In this document: piece by piece, positions 26,201 through 34,829 of the stretch
How positions within the stretch are numbered: the first letter of the stretch is position 1
Layout: the number at the start of each line of letters is the position of its first letter
DNA from: Siphonodentalium dalli
Taxonomy: Eukaryota > Mollusca > Scaphopoda > Gadilida > Siphonodentaliidae
Direction: 5' to 3'
Length of the DNA: 64,000 bases
NCBI GenBank assembly: GCA_032622095.1
Contig: CP136064.1
Coordinates: forward strand, 174,600,310-174,664,309
The notes under the pieces: model-generated
The model's input: only the letters and a program-made list of their open reading frames with translations
What the model was told of the DNA's origin: nothing
Databases searched by the model: none
Made by a program: the position numbers and the translations under genes

Positions 26201-28420
26201 GCGTGTTGAAACCATTGATATGCAATAGTCTAAATAATATTTTCAGAATATTTTTCAATGCTTTGACTTTTTCCAATGTTTAATATCAAGTTTTGATTAA
26301 ACTTGGGTATCTTATTGGACTAACTGGAAATTTATTAAATTTGATAAATGCCACTGTATAAACAGTAATATTTAAATAACAATTGTTTTGATATGCGGAA
26401 TCTCATTGTTGGAGAGTAATTAATAATCAAAATTAGAACAAATTTGATTTAATTTAAATACTTGTTGATGAAGGACGTTTTACAAATTTTTTTTATTTCA
26501 CATGAACCCACTTTGAAGGCCTTGGGTTCCTTTAATCCATTTTTCTGCGCACTTGCAAGTCATGTCATGTACTGGTACTTAATATAGTGCTGACAGTACA
26601 CTGATACTTCATTACCAAGGTAATATATCTGTTGGGCAAATGTCGCTATCAATTAGTATTGCACAAGCCTCCACCCAAATTTGTTGTAATGTTCCAGAAA
26701 ACTCAACATCTAAACTAAAGCATAGAAGTGTAAATATCACTTCATTCAAATCAAAATAAATGTGATTAAAACACAATGAACACAAATCTGCCGAGTACAG
26801 GGACCAGCCTAGAGGGAGACATCTTCACCTTGAAATGTGCTATATTTTTGTCCCAGGGAGGTTGGGAGAAGTGACCTCTCTCTCATATACCAACATGCAT
26901 ACTGTATACAGTAATGCCCTAAGTAATCGACCCCTTAACCACAGCAAAATTATGGGTAACTTTTCAGGATTTAGTCGGAAATATGGCTTGTTGCATTCAT
27001 CGGAAAGCTCTCAGTGAGAGCTTTCCGATGAATGGCAACAAGCCATATTTCCGACTAAATCATGAAAAGTTACCCATAATTCTTCTGTGGTTAAGGGGTC
27101 GATTACTTAGGGCATTACTGTATCCCAACAGCATTTTTAAGGTATATTTACTGATTATAATGATGTTCTTATTCGTTATAATGGTTTTATAAATGGGCTC
27201 TTGTGTTGCATAATACTTATTGGAACATAGAAATGTGATGTTGAGATGTGAATTGAACTTCAGCCATTGCTCCTTCTCCCTGATAACAGTCCACTTCTCC
27301 CTTATAACCTAACTGGGAGAAGTGACTTCTCCCAATTTGAAACCTCTAGGCTGGTCCCTGGTCAAGTGATAAGAAAATAGTTTCCTTATAAGCATAACTG
27401 TGTTTGTTGTTAATTTGAATAAAACATATGTGAAAATAACCACATTAATGTATTGTAGCAAGAATTCATTTGGACACTCCATTGGATTGTTCACGCCTCT
27501 TCTTAAATAACAATCCTCCCAGTTTCAACTTCTCAAAATGTTCAATCCACTCCATATCACAGCGTTGAAACCAGAATTGGTAATGTTCTGCCATCTTTTT
27601 ATCACATTTTTCAACTAAATTTTATTCTGAGAAAACATGAGTTGTTTGTCAATGTTAATCTTAACCCTTCGATGACTGGAGCTTCTTGAATGTTGGCGAA
27701 AAACCTGTGCCAATGCATTCTCTTATATATGCAAGGCTCCCTTTAAGAGAATACATTGGCATAACAATATATACCTTGACATTGTAAGCCAGTGCATTCT
27801 CTTATATATATGCTAGGCTCCCTATGGGAAAATTGCATATATATATATTATATAAGAGAATGCACTGGCACAGCATCTTGAATGCTGCACCAGCGCAGCT
27901 CCCGTCATGAAAGAGTTAGATGGTAATTAACAAATATAAAGTGTGTCCATTTTAATTAATATCACTATTAAGATATATCTACTTTGTTCCCCAAAATGTA
28001 GGAGTATTATTATATTATTATAATTTACTGAGGGTGCTTGCTTTTATATTTATAAGGGTGCTTGCTTTAATATTTATAAGTTACATTGTATGCAGTGTGT
28101 TCTACTTTGACTTGAGTGTTATTTTCAATTTACATACATTAATCAGATGTTAATAGTGGAAATAATTGGCGATGAAAGGTCATGCATATGGGAATATTTA
28201 TTGCAACCTCTTGTTTGATTAAAGTTTGCTTTCAGCCAGGTTTTTTCAGAATGAGGTGTTTATGGTATTCAGAAAGAAATAATTTAATTAATTCTTTCTT
28301 TTTCAGAACGGTGGCTTCAGTCCTCATACAGGGTCAGCTGTCTCACTAACATCTAACACATCACACTATGGTGGTACAGATGAAATAGAAGACGACTTTA
28401 ACTGGGACAAACTGCTGTGA
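5174..28420 (+). CDS. FOXJ3: FOXJ2/FOXJ3-type forkhead transcription factor, C-terminal six exons (partial gene)
   Basis: Six exons (5174-5273, 16600-16710, 21311-21436, 23575-23715, 25160-25254, 28307-28420) have AG/GT borders and join in one frame to 228 codons plus TGA. Seen: DWLQSLDMLKENVR near residues 81-94, then FQGLMESMKAAD and NWSLNPEQFADLASSLNNFF, and the end DEIEDDFNWDKLL. Known: vertebrate FOXJ3 carries the same blocks in the same order and ends in an acidic D-D-F-D-W-D tail; FOXJ2 and FOXJ3 are the two vertebrate copies of one invertebrate gene. The protein is expected to be a nuclear DNA-binding transcription factor; this part is the C-terminal regulatory half. The forkhead DNA-binding domain must be encoded before position 1 or in an exon I could not see in 1-5173. 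Internal exons 2, 3 and 4 are all phase 1-1, so each could be skipped without a frameshift. Introns (11.3, 4.6, 2.1, 1.4 and 3.1 kb) are full of MITEs. Confidence 0.9.
5491..6310 (+). mobile_element. hAT-like element with BED-finger ORF
   Basis: The ends read CAGGGTTCATACGC (left) and GTATGGACCCTG (right), the 5'-CAGGG type used by hAT transposons. TATTA flanks both ends but a full 8-bp duplication is not visible. Both ends carry AAAAGT(C/T)(T/A)TGGAA-like repeats in direct and inverted orientation, a common subterminal array in this group. The 820-bp element sits in FOXJ intron 1. Confidence 0.7.
5833..6081 (+). pseudogene. decayed hAT transposase N-terminus (BED-type zinc finger)
   Basis: 82 codons from MPGNCVFRDKWVTDMWFEAW to the stop. 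The part NQMKAKCQLGVKSRKLIDIA, then N-M-G-x-x-A-L-I-S-H-A-K-S-K-T-H, has the spacing of a BED finger (C...H-x4-H), but the second cysteine of the C-x2-C pair reads G. No DDE/RNase-H part follows, so it cannot be a working transposase. Confidence 0.6.
6332..6991. repeat. tandem-repeat element, TATACTCCCA hairpin head
   Basis: The head pairs TATACTCCCA with TGGTGGGTATA, then GTCCGTCCGTC, then about three diverged ~165-bp units (GTTGTTGGATCTCAATGAAA...AGAGTTATTCATCTTTGTT). Same architecture and head as 42985-43585. Confidence 0.55.
7108..7952. mobile_element. CAGGAACCAGCCTGGAGG element, interrupted
   Basis: Left CAGGAACCAGCCTGGAGG and right CCTCTAGGCTGGTTCCT. Broken by element B (7262-7756). 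Its right part (TTTATAAATGGGCTCTTGTG) recurs at 27189. Confidence 0.55.
7262..7756. mobile_element. pearl/Helentron-like element B
   Basis: Starts TTTTAGCTCAACTTTACTTT with a hairpin (AAAGTTTGAGCT), then about two 165-bp units, and a tail ending AGTTGAGCTACAGTGTCATT, GACACTTTCAT. Subterminal TAGCTCAACT / AGTTGAGCTA are inverted. It is nested in the repeat 7108-7952. Confidence 0.7.
8340..8570. mobile_element. TTAA / ACTAAATACTCA repeat, copy 1
   Basis: TTAA at 8336-8339, then CTTTCTATACTAAATACTCA, CCTTAGGAAATGTTC, ATGAATAATAGACTGTTCCA and GAGAATCCATTCAG. Same order as the repeat hosting the Harbinger. Confidence 0.5.
9005..9906. mobile_element. 902-bp non-autonomous Harbinger element, TAA duplication
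   Basis: TIRs begin GGCCACAGGAAG (left) and GGGCATAGGAAG (right, reversed) and stay identical inward through ttgattctctgtttctcag. TAA flanks both sides (9002-9004, 9907-9909). A related host repeat at 51085-51105 shows the empty site with a single TAA. A tandem of about 43 bp with GCAGGCAG cores occupies 9055-9165, and a 167-codon ORF occupies the other strand. Confidence 0.8.
9250..9753 (-). CDS. unidentified ORF inside the non-autonomous Harbinger
   Basis: 167 codons without a stop, much longer than expected for this AT content. ttaacag directly before the frame resembles a splice acceptor, so it may be an internal or terminal exon; the first in-frame ATG is about 20 codons in (MSGILIERARSTSARTMVAI). 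Visible parts: a predicted beta-rich stretch NKYVIPWTIVSVEIDETCRN, then KATQVADIFGFYFKITVTT, and a T/S-rich basic tail. No family is recognised. It may be a relic of the element's own second gene or a captured host exon. Confidence 0.4.
   Translation of the reverse strand: MWVKRRNSISQSFNRSNKPMSGILIERARSTSARTMVAILNVSVWDGNKYVIPWTIVSVEIDETCRNLSERITSQHGGSIKSISVGKNKTSDFDFVSPELKATQVADIFGFYFKITVTTNTSSTCQRATTSADAPTKSAFSVLMEKTTQLPKLDKSINKSMNSPKNF
10225..10762. other. no feature recognised (FOXJ intron 1)
   Basis: AT-rich intronic DNA with several TACATGTA motifs; no gene or terminal repeats seen. Confidence 0.5.
10763..12231. mobile_element. pearl/Helentron-like element C, about eight tandem units
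   Basis: The head is TTTTAGCTCAACTTACTTTG with hairpin and GAGCTATTGCCATGG, followed by about eight units of 160-165 bp and the same tail type as element A (TTTCCACATTCCTAATC...AGTGTCATTGACACT). This is the most complete copy. Confidence 0.78.
12323..13740. mobile_element. 1.4-kb element with CAGGGTTTCCG ends (hAT-like)
   Basis: Left CAGGGTTTCCGTTAG and right CGCGGAAACCCTG are inverted. The flanks AATTTAC and AATTCAC differ at one base, so a 7-8 bp duplication is possible. The interior is CpG-rich near the ends and has no convincing gene. hAT is the best guess from the CAGGG terminus. Confidence 0.5.
13948..14291. mobile_element. pearl/Helentron-like element D
   Basis: Head TAGCTCAACTTTACTTTGTA runs straight into mid-unit, so most units are deleted; one and a half remain. 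The tail matches element B (CTTTTTAATCTCTCTATTCA...GTCATTGACACTTTCAT). Confidence 0.7.
14292..15123. other. no feature recognised (FOXJ intron 1)
   Basis: A run of short open frames without splice context; TACATGTA motifs near 14880. Confidence 0.5.
15124..15469. mobile_element. fold-back MITE, TTAA-flanked, 346 bp
   Basis: TTAA flanks AGGGGTACTGTACACTAAAT and its inverted end; the arms pair nearly throughout, meeting around 15290. Located in FOXJ intron 1. A partial copy is at 41252-41452. Confidence 0.7.
15947..16105. mobile_element. 159-bp fold-back repeat
   Basis: GGACAGGTGTCTTTGATTCA at the left is perfectly inverted at the right; arms of about 70 bases with a short centre containing TACATGTA. 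No clear target duplication. In FOXJ intron 1. Confidence 0.6.
16600..16710 (+). CDS. FOXJ3: FOXJ2/3 exon b
   Basis: The acceptor ends ttgtag and the donor is gtaggt. The exon is 111 nt, phase 1-1, and encodes a serine/threonine-rich stretch (SMIALLNGNVSAADIARAAN, then a TSSSTTKTIITTTNK run). It is low complexity with no domain; its place in the gene rests on splice sites, phase and position. Confidence 0.8.
16860..17071. mobile_element. CAGTAATGC palindromic MITE, copy 1
   Basis: About 100-base arms meet at CTCTCACTGAGAG with a single unpaired base. Arms contain AATTATGGGTAACTTTTC and GATGAATGGCAACAAGCC. The ends are slightly decayed. FOXJ intron 2. Confidence 0.7.
17072..18422. other. no gene; poly-C tract (FOXJ intron 2)
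   Basis: A run of C at 17956-17966 is the only marked feature. The 127-codon open frame at 17974 has no splice context or recognisable family. Confidence 0.5.
18423..18670. mobile_element. CCCTTTCATGA double-hairpin MITE, copy 1
   Basis: TTAA then CCCTTTCATGACTGGAGC; the right end reads GTCATTAAAGGG. Inside are two hairpins, each built on ATTCTCTTATATATGCGAG-like arms, separated by CCTTGACCTTGTAAGCCA. The 5'-CCCTTT end with TTAA fits piggyBac type. FOXJ intron 2. Confidence 0.65.
18745..19169. mobile_element. TTAA / ACTAAATACTCA repeat, copy 2
   Basis: TTAA on both sides; left CCCTGTCTGTGCTAAATACT, right ACTCATCAATGAGTATATTA then AAAGGG. Contains the palindrome 18924-19136. Confidence 0.6.
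18924..19136. mobile_element. CAGTAATGC palindromic MITE, copy 2
   Basis: TA, then CAGTAATGCTCTATATAATC, and the inverted end GCATTACTG, then TA. Inserted in the middle of the TTAA MITE 18745-19169. Near-perfect arms, one-base centre. Confidence 0.8.
19383..19735. repeat. tandem-repeat element with TGTCCCCCGAC ends
   Basis: Left TGTCCCCCGACATTCAGTCG and right CGTCGGGGGACA are inverted; inside are two diverged units with GTCCGGA..TTCCGTCATTTT and AACTTGGCACA motifs. Related internal units occur at 23850-23945 and 34830-35310. Confidence 0.5.
20255..20821. mobile_element. hAT-like MITE with GGCTGCAACGAT ends
   Basis: Left GGCTGCAACGATACAC and right (reversed) GGGCTGCAATGATTCAC form TIRs. A second, diverged copy is at 29339-29687. 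There is no intact gene. The terminal GGGCTGCAACGAT pattern is shared by known hAT MITEs. Confidence 0.55.
21311..21436 (+). CDS. FOXJ3: FOXJ2/3 exon c with conserved DWLQSLDML block
   Basis: The acceptor is atcattgcag and the donor is gtcagt; 126 nt, phase 1-1. The peptide contains NDWLQSLDMLKENVRMVSSG and ends in a W-Q-N-I-D-V-S-H-F-Q stretch. Vertebrate FOXJ3 has the equivalent DW-x-x-LDMLKES...W-S-D-V-D-L-S-Q-F-Q block. This is one of the two strongest identifying exons. Confidence 0.92.
21501..21965. mobile_element. 465-bp relative of the 3691 element
   Basis: Ends GGCCTCAAAATATGGTG and inverted TATTTTGAGGCC, followed by the same GAGGTCCCCAGAGGGTGAAT palindromes. FOXJ intron 3, 64 bases after exon c. 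Confidence 0.65.
22440..22720. repeat. dispersed repeat shared by FOXJ intron 3 and MRPL18 intron 2
   Basis: TTGATAACACAC, GACTCTC..TGGTGAAATC, AAATATTTACAAT and TGTTTTCTATGGAGTG blocks occur in the same order at 52955-53210. No terminal repeats identified. Confidence 0.6.
23575..23715 (+). CDS. FOXJ3: FOXJ2/3 exon d with conserved LMES / NWSL / SLNNFF block
   Basis: The acceptor is cgtctcag and the donor is gtacgt; 141 nt, phase 1-1. The peptide starts LMESMKAADHANWSLNPEQF and goes on to ADLASSLNNFFNNQ, matching the LMESMRQAD...NWSL...FADL-x-SSLN-x-FF block of vertebrate FOXJ3. A Q/N/D-rich stretch follows. Confidence 0.93.
23945..24380. mobile_element. 436-bp relative of the 3691 element
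   Basis: Left AAGTCTGAGTTTAGTGTGC and right GGCACACTAAACTCAG; two GAGGTCCCCAGAGG palindromes inside, the right one eroded. FOXJ intron 4. Confidence 0.6.
24587..25135. mobile_element. TTAA-flanked CCCTTTGAA...ATGAAAGGG element before FOXJ exon e
   Basis: TTAA at 24583-24586 and 25136-25139. The right end matches the double-hairpin family (GCACCAGCGCAGCT, CATGAAAGGG). The interior (24600-25050) is unrelated to the other copies; it may be a longer family member or two fused elements. No reliable gene inside. Confidence 0.5.
25160..25254 (+). CDS. FOXJ3: FOXJ2/3 exon e
   Basis: The acceptor is attgtttcag and the donor is gtaagc; 95 nt, phase 1 to phase 0. It encodes a serine-rich linker (RTSTFSESSSHLTIGDD, then a PTGSLSSPQISPRQ stretch). 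The upstream intron leaves only 24 bases between the end of a TTAA-flanked MITE (24587-25135) and the exon. Confidence 0.85.
25365..25680. mobile_element. fragment of the 44177-type element
   Basis: GGTCTCCAACCAAATTG, GGATGAAGATGGATAA, TCTAAAATCAAGTGGCTTT and GATGATATGGGGACCATC match 44320-44600 in order. FOXJ intron 5, just after exon e. Confidence 0.6.
26071..26533. mobile_element. relative of the 28652 element
   Basis: Left GACCCAAGGCCTTCACAGAG and right GAAGGCCTTGGGTTC are inverted; shares TTTTTCAATGCTTTGAC and TAATTCTCCAA blocks with 28652-29254, 8790-10218 and 51000-51290. Confidence 0.55.
26798..27360. mobile_element. CAGGGACCAGCCTAGAGG element, interrupted
   Basis: Inverted ends CAGGGACCAGCCTAGAGG / CCTCTAGGCTGGTCCCTG. 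Contains the palindrome 26909-27120. The CAGGG-type end suggests hAT; flanks GCCGAGTA and GTCAAGTG do not give a clear duplication. Confidence 0.6.
26909..27120. mobile_element. CAGTAATGC palindromic MITE, copy 3
   Basis: TA-flanked, near-perfect palindrome, inserted in the CAGGGACCAGCC repeat 26798-27360. FOXJ intron 5. Confidence 0.8.
27665..27915. mobile_element. CCCTTTCATGA double-hairpin MITE, copy 2
   Basis: TTAA-flanked on the left; two diverged hairpins with CATTCTCTTATATATGC arms. FOXJ intron 5, 390 bases before the last exon. Confidence 0.6.
28307..28420 (+). CDS. FOXJ3: FOXJ2/3 terminal coding exon and stop
   Basis: The pyrimidine-rich acceptor ends ctttttcag. 37 codons plus TGA at 28418-28420. 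The peptide ends GGTDEIEDDFNWDKLL, like the acidic tail that closes vertebrate FOXJ3. The 3' UTR probably starts at 28421; its end is not fixed, although AATAAA occurs at 29709 after two MITEs. Confidence 0.92.
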   Translation, partial: NGGFSPHTGSAVSLTSNTSHYGGTDEIEDDFNWDKLL

Positions 28421-28651
28421 TGCACATCTATGTCATATTAACTACATGTATTGTTGGCTGCTTTGATCATTGTTCTATTCTGTCCACATCTCAATCACTT
28501 TGCCCTATTGGGACTTCATAGTAAATTAGGCTGTCCAGTGATGGTGAAGCTTGTTTGATTATTGATGAGCACAGATTTTCTCGTACATGTTAAGGGAGGA
28601 AACCCTGTATCTGGGCAAGTTTGTCAGTTGCTTAACAAGAGTTTGTAGTTA

Positions 28652-29254
28652 AAGGTACACAAGGCATTCAAAGTGGGTTCATGAAAAATAACAGAATATC
28701 ATCAATAAGTACAAGTAAAAATAGATTGATTTCATTCTTATTTCATTATTAATAACTCTCAAATAACGAGATTTCTCGTATTGAAACAATTGTTATATAA
28801 ACAGTACTGTTACAGTGACATTACCGAATCAAAGTCAATTAGAGACCAATGTTTAACCCTTTTAGTGCCAGTTTATGGTCTGTAGAGTGCCCTAAAAAAG
28901 GAAAAAAATGATTTTTTTTTTTTTTTTTGAATTTTTTTTTTTCGGTTAGGCCAATGCATTCTCTTATATATGCGAGGCGACCTATGGTCGACTCTCATAT
29001 ATAAGAGAATGCATTGGCACAGGGTATATGGGTCCATACAAAAATCGGACCTGGCACTCAAAGGGTTAAACAAAACTTGACAGTGAACATTGGAAAAGGT
29101 CAAAGCATTGAAAAATATTCTGAAAATCACATTTGGACTAAAATATTTGAACTTTCTACGTGATCAGCGATGTCTCTTAACAATTCACGGTAACAGTTTT
29201 GTTTACATAACTATGGTTTCAACATTTGAAATTTCGTTATTGTTTTGGGTCCCT
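28652..29254. mobile_element. TTAA-flanked AGGTACACAAGG element with nested MITE
   Basis: TTAA at 28648-28651 and 29255-29258. The outer arms are inverted (GTTACAGTGACATT...AACAGTTTTG). The inner element 28857-29065 splits it at TTAA, so the order of insertion is clear. Lies in the likely 3' UTR or downstream DNA of FOXJ. Confidence 0.65.
28857..29065. mobile_element. TTAA-flanked CCCTTTTAGTGCCAG hairpin MITE
   Basis: TTAA duplicated at both ends; right end CTGGCACTCAAAGGG. Arms contain GCATTCTCTTATATATGCGA. A poly-T/A stretch (28910-28940) is in the left arm. Confidence 0.65.
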
Positions 29255-29338
29255 TTAAGTGGAGTGATTTCTTGGCGAAATCGACCATCTATAAGGTTTT
29301 TTCTTGACCAATAAAACTTGATGCCGTGATATAACCTA

Positions 29339-29687
29339 GTAGGGCTGCTGCGATTCATGTCTGATGAATCATGATTTACATTTAAGAAAAACATGGTTTT
29401 GCAACCAAAACTCATCAACTGCTATCTAACAACAATCAAGCAATCAGTTTTTCAATATTTATTTCCCAGAGTTACATCAATTTCATCAATGAAAAAGAAA
29501 AAGTAGATAAATTTTCCCTTCTTAATCGGGTTGAAGTTGCCATTTGGGCAGTGGGCAATTTGAGTCCTGAAACGAAAGCTGAATTAATTCATAGACAACT
29601 AGCAATTCTGAATCATAAAGCACATTTCATCGTAACAAACACATCGCGATGTGCATTTATCATGAAGTTCCGAATCATTGCAGCCTT
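29339..29687. mobile_element. second copy of the GGGCTGC-end hAT-like MITE
   Basis: Left TAGGGCTGCTGCGATTCATG and right CGAATCATTGCAGCCTTA. Shorter than the copy at 20255; both share internal ATCGCGAT-type motifs. Confidence 0.5.
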
Positions 29688-32600
29688 ATAACCAAGTGGC
29701 TGAAACACAATAAACTAGACCTTGGGCTCTGAATAGTTCACAAATGCAAGGCCATTGCCTGAAACATTGACAGACATGTCGGTGTCATCAGACATCAGTG
29801 ACGCTTGGACAGTGATTAATCGGGCTGAGGTATAGTGCCAAAGAGCATCTGAGATAGGGCTAGCTTGCATTACGAATGGATAAATTGAGTGATGTGCCAC
29901 TCTGTAGATTTTATTGATGTTAAATAAATAATGATCGTATAAATGTTTTTAATTCGTAAGTTATTTAAGTATGTATATATAACTATAAAACATTGATTTC
30001 AATGTGGTCATGGGTTCAGACCACAATCAAAATTCCATGACCATATTGAAGCACTTTATTTCTTATCAGGTCTACCGTAATACCCTATGTATCTGGTCAT
30101 TGGCAATAACATAAAGCTTGACTTATGATGATAGATTTACTGTTCCAATGGAAATTTGATAAATGGATGCAATGATCAAAGCAGTTGACATTTCCATTAA
30201 TTGTATGCTACCAGATTTATAATTTATGTCACCCTTGCTGGTCAAGTTCATGTTAAACATATATATATACCTCATTAAAATAGATATAAAAAAAAACATC
30301 TCATAGAATAGGAGAATGAATACTTGAATTTATATTGATTGAAGTTCCAGCACATTCCTTTTAGAAAAAAAATTCTAGTCTAGATCATGAAAATATTTCT
30401 TGCTGAATTGACTGAATACATGAATACATTTCATTGGCAGAGCTTTAAATTTGAATGTAGAGTTATTTATATAGGCTTATAAGAGGCTGTAAAAGTGGTA
30501 ACATTAGAGAAGAGAGTAGGTTGGTGGTCAGGTCGAAAATAGGAGAATTAATGCTAAGTGCTATCATGGATGGCACAAAGATGTCCCATAAGGGACTTAT
30601 TTCCATTGTGGTCCCTAAAAATAATATGCTTATTTGTTTGGTTTGAAGATTGTCTTGAGTACATGAGAATTCAAAACAACCTACCGGTATACTATTCATG
30701 CCTGTTTAACGAATAGAGCATGGCTTCGAGTTGACTACCCCAATTTAGTGACCCAAGGGAGTGATGTAGTTCCTGACACAAAGCAGGTGGCATATTTATA
30801 GATGGAGTAATCACAACACATAAGAAAATTTTATTATTTATTTTTTGCTTAAATTTAGAAATATACAAAAATCTAACAAAAACAACAACGCCGGAACTAT
30901 CACTACATAAACTACTTTGCTTTGCATACCGAACAGTAAAACAAATCCCAAAATAATGATTTGTAGACTTCGGCTAACAAAAACAAAAATATATATGTAA
31001 CAGGTTATAATGAAGCTAAACAGTCAAGCTTGGGCTATTGCCATGGGTTGGTGTCTGTCAACAATTTCCTTTGGCTCACCCTACAGGCCGCATCCCTCAT
31101 CCGATCATCACCAAACTTCAAATGGATCTTCGGGATGACCTCTAGATGGGAACCATAAATTTGTTCCAAATTTCGTTAATCTTTATTATTATAGGTCACT
31201 TTAATTTCTTTTGTTTACCTTATTTTGTTATGTTGTTTTGTCCGTCTTGACTAGTTATTTTGTCAGTTTAAGGCCACAACTATAAAACAGTCTTGTTTAC
31301 GATCATTTGGGTTGAACAAAAGTTGATGCAGGAGGGGGAAATTGAATACAAATTTGCATTACCATGGCAACAATAGATTAAATACCGGAATTGTCCATGA
31401 ATTTCTTTAGAATGTTTTTATTCCTTTTATAGAAATAAACTGAGGTATTTCTCCCACCCACCCCCACCCCCCCCCCCCCCAAAAAAAATAAGGTGAAAGC
31501 AAAAAAGAGCCTGCCATCAACTATTTTCTTCACCACTGTCACCACATGCTTCATATTTTAATCACATGAGCATAGACTAATCAAGTTAAAACATCAATTT
31601 TTTTTAACAATATTAAGAAAAAAGTTGTAACTGGGATGAGTTTGTACGCCAGGCTATTAAATTGCTGTTGCCTTAGATTCATATATAGTTCTACAGTTTC
31701 AACTCCATATAATAAGCAAATAAGCTACCGTACATCTGTATTTTATCTTTCAACAAAGTGACCATCTGATATGGTATTGCCCAGTGTATGGATCTTCTAT
31801 TTTCAGTCAACCAGAAGATATTTTTCATGATCCAGACTTGATGTTTATTTTTATGCTTCTAGTTGAGAATTCCATTAAAATTATACCATTTGTTAATTGA
31901 TTCCACATATTTTTTCAGTTTTCATCTTATTCACAATATTATATTAATATATTTAACATATAGTCCATCCATTTGTTGTTGTTGTTGTTGATTTTAAGTT
32001 TTGATATTTATTAATATACTAAAATTATGAGTAAGCAATGCTTTTATTTTTAATGTTTTGCAATAGTTGATTGTTATGACTGCTACTTTTATTATAATTC
32101 CACATTATATAGTTACCCCATTGAATAGGTTAAATACCAGGCATTTTTGAAATACGAGAATCAAAACCTTAAAAGATTTTCATAATTTTCAAAGATATGT
32201 GGTACCTACCTCCTCACAGAGGCCATCACGCATTTCCACTAGTATTCATCAATCATCTGAAACTTGATGTTGATACCAGTAGGTTAGGGTCCTGCAAATA
32301 ATTGATATTCTATTTGTTATTCAATTTGGCTCCCATGTTGGTTTCAAATTTGTTTATAAAAAGTTGGTATAAAAACGTAAAAATACAATAAATTTTAGTT
32401 AATTGCATATCATTTAATTGCATACATCAGATATTAGCATAAAATTTAACTGTACCAAACCATGTTATTCCCCCCCAAAAAAACATCTTAAAGCTAAACA
32501 CTGTTTTTTACATTGTCCATCAATATCTGTAACAAATCTGCCTGATACATTTTCTCGTAGGTTTTCAAGCAGGCAAGCATGGATTTGGTTCCATCACTGT

Positions 32601-32709
32601 CAACACCAATTTTTGTGCCTTGACTGGGAAGCCTGTTTGGAGTCCATGGCATGAAAGAATTTTCCTAGCAGTCATTGTGGCAATAAATAAAGGATGTTAG
32701 CAATATATA
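29688..32709. other. intergenic DNA downstream of FOXJ, mostly unrecognised
   Basis: Apart from the relic at 31030-31190, poly-C/A tracts at 31458-31490 and a TTG microsatellite near 31975, no element or exon was supported. It may include FOXJ 3' UTR. Confidence 0.5.
31030..31190. repeat. relic of the pearl/Helentron-like family
   Basis: GGGCTATTGCCATGGGTTGG, then an ACAATTTCCTTTGGC-like stretch and CTAGATGGGAACC match the head and unit of elements B and C, without tandem array or tail. Confidence 0.45.
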
Positions 32710-32922
32710 CTGTAATGCCCTAAATAATCAACTCCTTAACAACAGCAGAATCATGGGTAATTTTTCATGATTTAGTCGGAATATGGCTTGTTGCCATTGC
32801 CATTCATCACAAAGCTCTCAAGCTTTCCGATGAAGGGCAACAAGCCATATTTCTGACTAAATCCTTAAAAATTACCCATAATTCTGCAGTTGTTAAGGAG
32901 TTGATTATTTAGGGCATTACTG
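32710..32922. mobile_element. CAGTAATGC palindromic MITE, copy 4 (decayed)
   Basis: Same arms, but the centre has lost part of one arm (GCCATTGCCATTC duplication and a missing GAGAG), so pairing is poorer. Intergenic. Confidence 0.7.
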
Positions 32923-34829
32923 TATACTATACCAATTCCATAACAAATGACACTTGTACTTGTTTGGATGTTGCTTATACAATACAACTGCTCTTGAAAG
33001 TATATGTAATTATACCAGGTACACTTTCCCCGCCAGACCTTTGATTATGTTTGATCCGATAATCAATTCGCGAATATTTGTGTTTTTTCAATGTTCAGTA
33101 CTAACGTAAACAACATTTGCAGGACTCAACAGGAGGTCTTCTGAGATGTGGCATATTTGACATCAGGATCTTGTACTGATCTCGAAGAGATCCCTTGTGA
33201 AGACTTCCAACCAGTGAAATCTTATAAGAGAGTGGTATTCCAGTTTTTGTACCAAATGTTCTTCTACTGAGAAAATTGATAGTACAAATTTATGACAGTT
33301 TCAGATATGAAGAACCATTTCTCGCTCACCTCCATCCAATATTTTGTTACGTTGTTTGAACTTGTAATTTCTTTTGTGTGTTATTTTGTGATGAACTCAG
33401 TGAATACTGCTGAATGCATCTGTATATTTATACAAATTTTACACACTGCTTAGGTGTGAGTTATTCAGATTTCTGGAATACTTCAGTTCATCAATGTCAT
33501 CGTATATAGATGTTTGACTATCTAGCTGTATACCATATAATTTGGCGATGACAAAAATCAACTGACAGCCAGAAGCAAATAGCACCTGTAGATTTAAGTT
33601 AAAAGTTCTTAATCAAATCTGCCTGTTTTCTCAAATTTCAGAAAGAAAAGAATTAATTTGCTACAAAACACATTAACTATATCTCAGACTCGATCACCTT
33701 CATCATCATGTTTGATATATCATACATGAATTATTTACATCTATGTTAATATTTTTTACCAAATTATTCCGTCCTGATTTAGCAGCAGTGCTTTTATTAT
33801 AAATCCTCAGATACCAGCCTAATTTAATTATTACATTGTTTTTATCCTGAATAATATGTGATACACCTGTTGGACACAGGTACAAAATGGTGGCCTATTT
33901 CATTCCAAATCTAACACATGTCATTCCATTGTTAAATATAACCTGTATTCTCTTCATGGTGTCCGGTTATTTAGCATTAAAGTTTGAGTGCTTTTAGTTG
34001 AAAGTATTAGGCTTTAGGCGACACCAATTTAAATAGTTGGTTTACGAACCCGCCGACAACGTTTTCACTGAAATTCCAAATTTATTTTTATTTTTGCGAT
34101 CATGGTGTTCAGTTTTTGTTAGACTTCTCATCAAACTATTCTATCAGTCACAATAGCTTGGAAAAAATGAGAATAATTGAGATATTAACTTGTTGGTTTT
34201 ATTTATTTTTATTTGCAAAAAATTATTTCATACTTGTATGAGAACTGCATTCACCAGGATCGTGTAGAATAATTGCCAATCAGTATGTCAAGACCTGCCT
34301 GGGTTTTTTAAATATTTTTTCCCCTCATCCATCAAGAGATTTTTTTTCCTGATGTTCGTAAACCCAACTGATAAAATTGCTGTGGCCTTACATCAAAATT
34401 TGACTTGGTTAAGATTTTTAACTGTGAATATATTAGTTTATGTATGACAATACTCTATAAATACATGAAGATAAATTCTTGGCATGGACTTCCTTACTGG
34501 TTTTCATTTCCTTCTATCAAGCTTCCATATATAATATCAAAATGATGTCCTAAAATCTGCTAGCATCAACTGATGGCCTCCCAATTAGGGGCAAATAAGG
34601 GTGGTGAATCATGAGTACCTCATTCCAGCTGTAAACAGTTTACATTAAATTTGTAAAATCAGTCTGGACAGCATTTGCATACAGAATATACTGTGTTTCT
34701 GTTTACCAACAGTGTTTGTCCACAGTGTACTCGAGTAAGCCATTAACCAGATAATATATATATCAAAATCCAGAGTCAAAATATATATACAAATATATAG
34801 CCAAGGAGTGGTTACCGGAAACAATACTA
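32923..34829. other. no feature recognised (intergenic)
   Basis: AT-rich, no frame longer than about 60 codons with splice context, no inverted ends noticed. Confidence 0.5.

Noticed and set aside
30463-30699. 78-codon minus-strand ORF downstream of FOXJ
   Set aside because: Hydrophobic AT-driven composition, no context.
32215-32285. Minus-strand exon-like segment between tttgcag and gtaggt
   Set aside because: All three frames contain stops before the donor.
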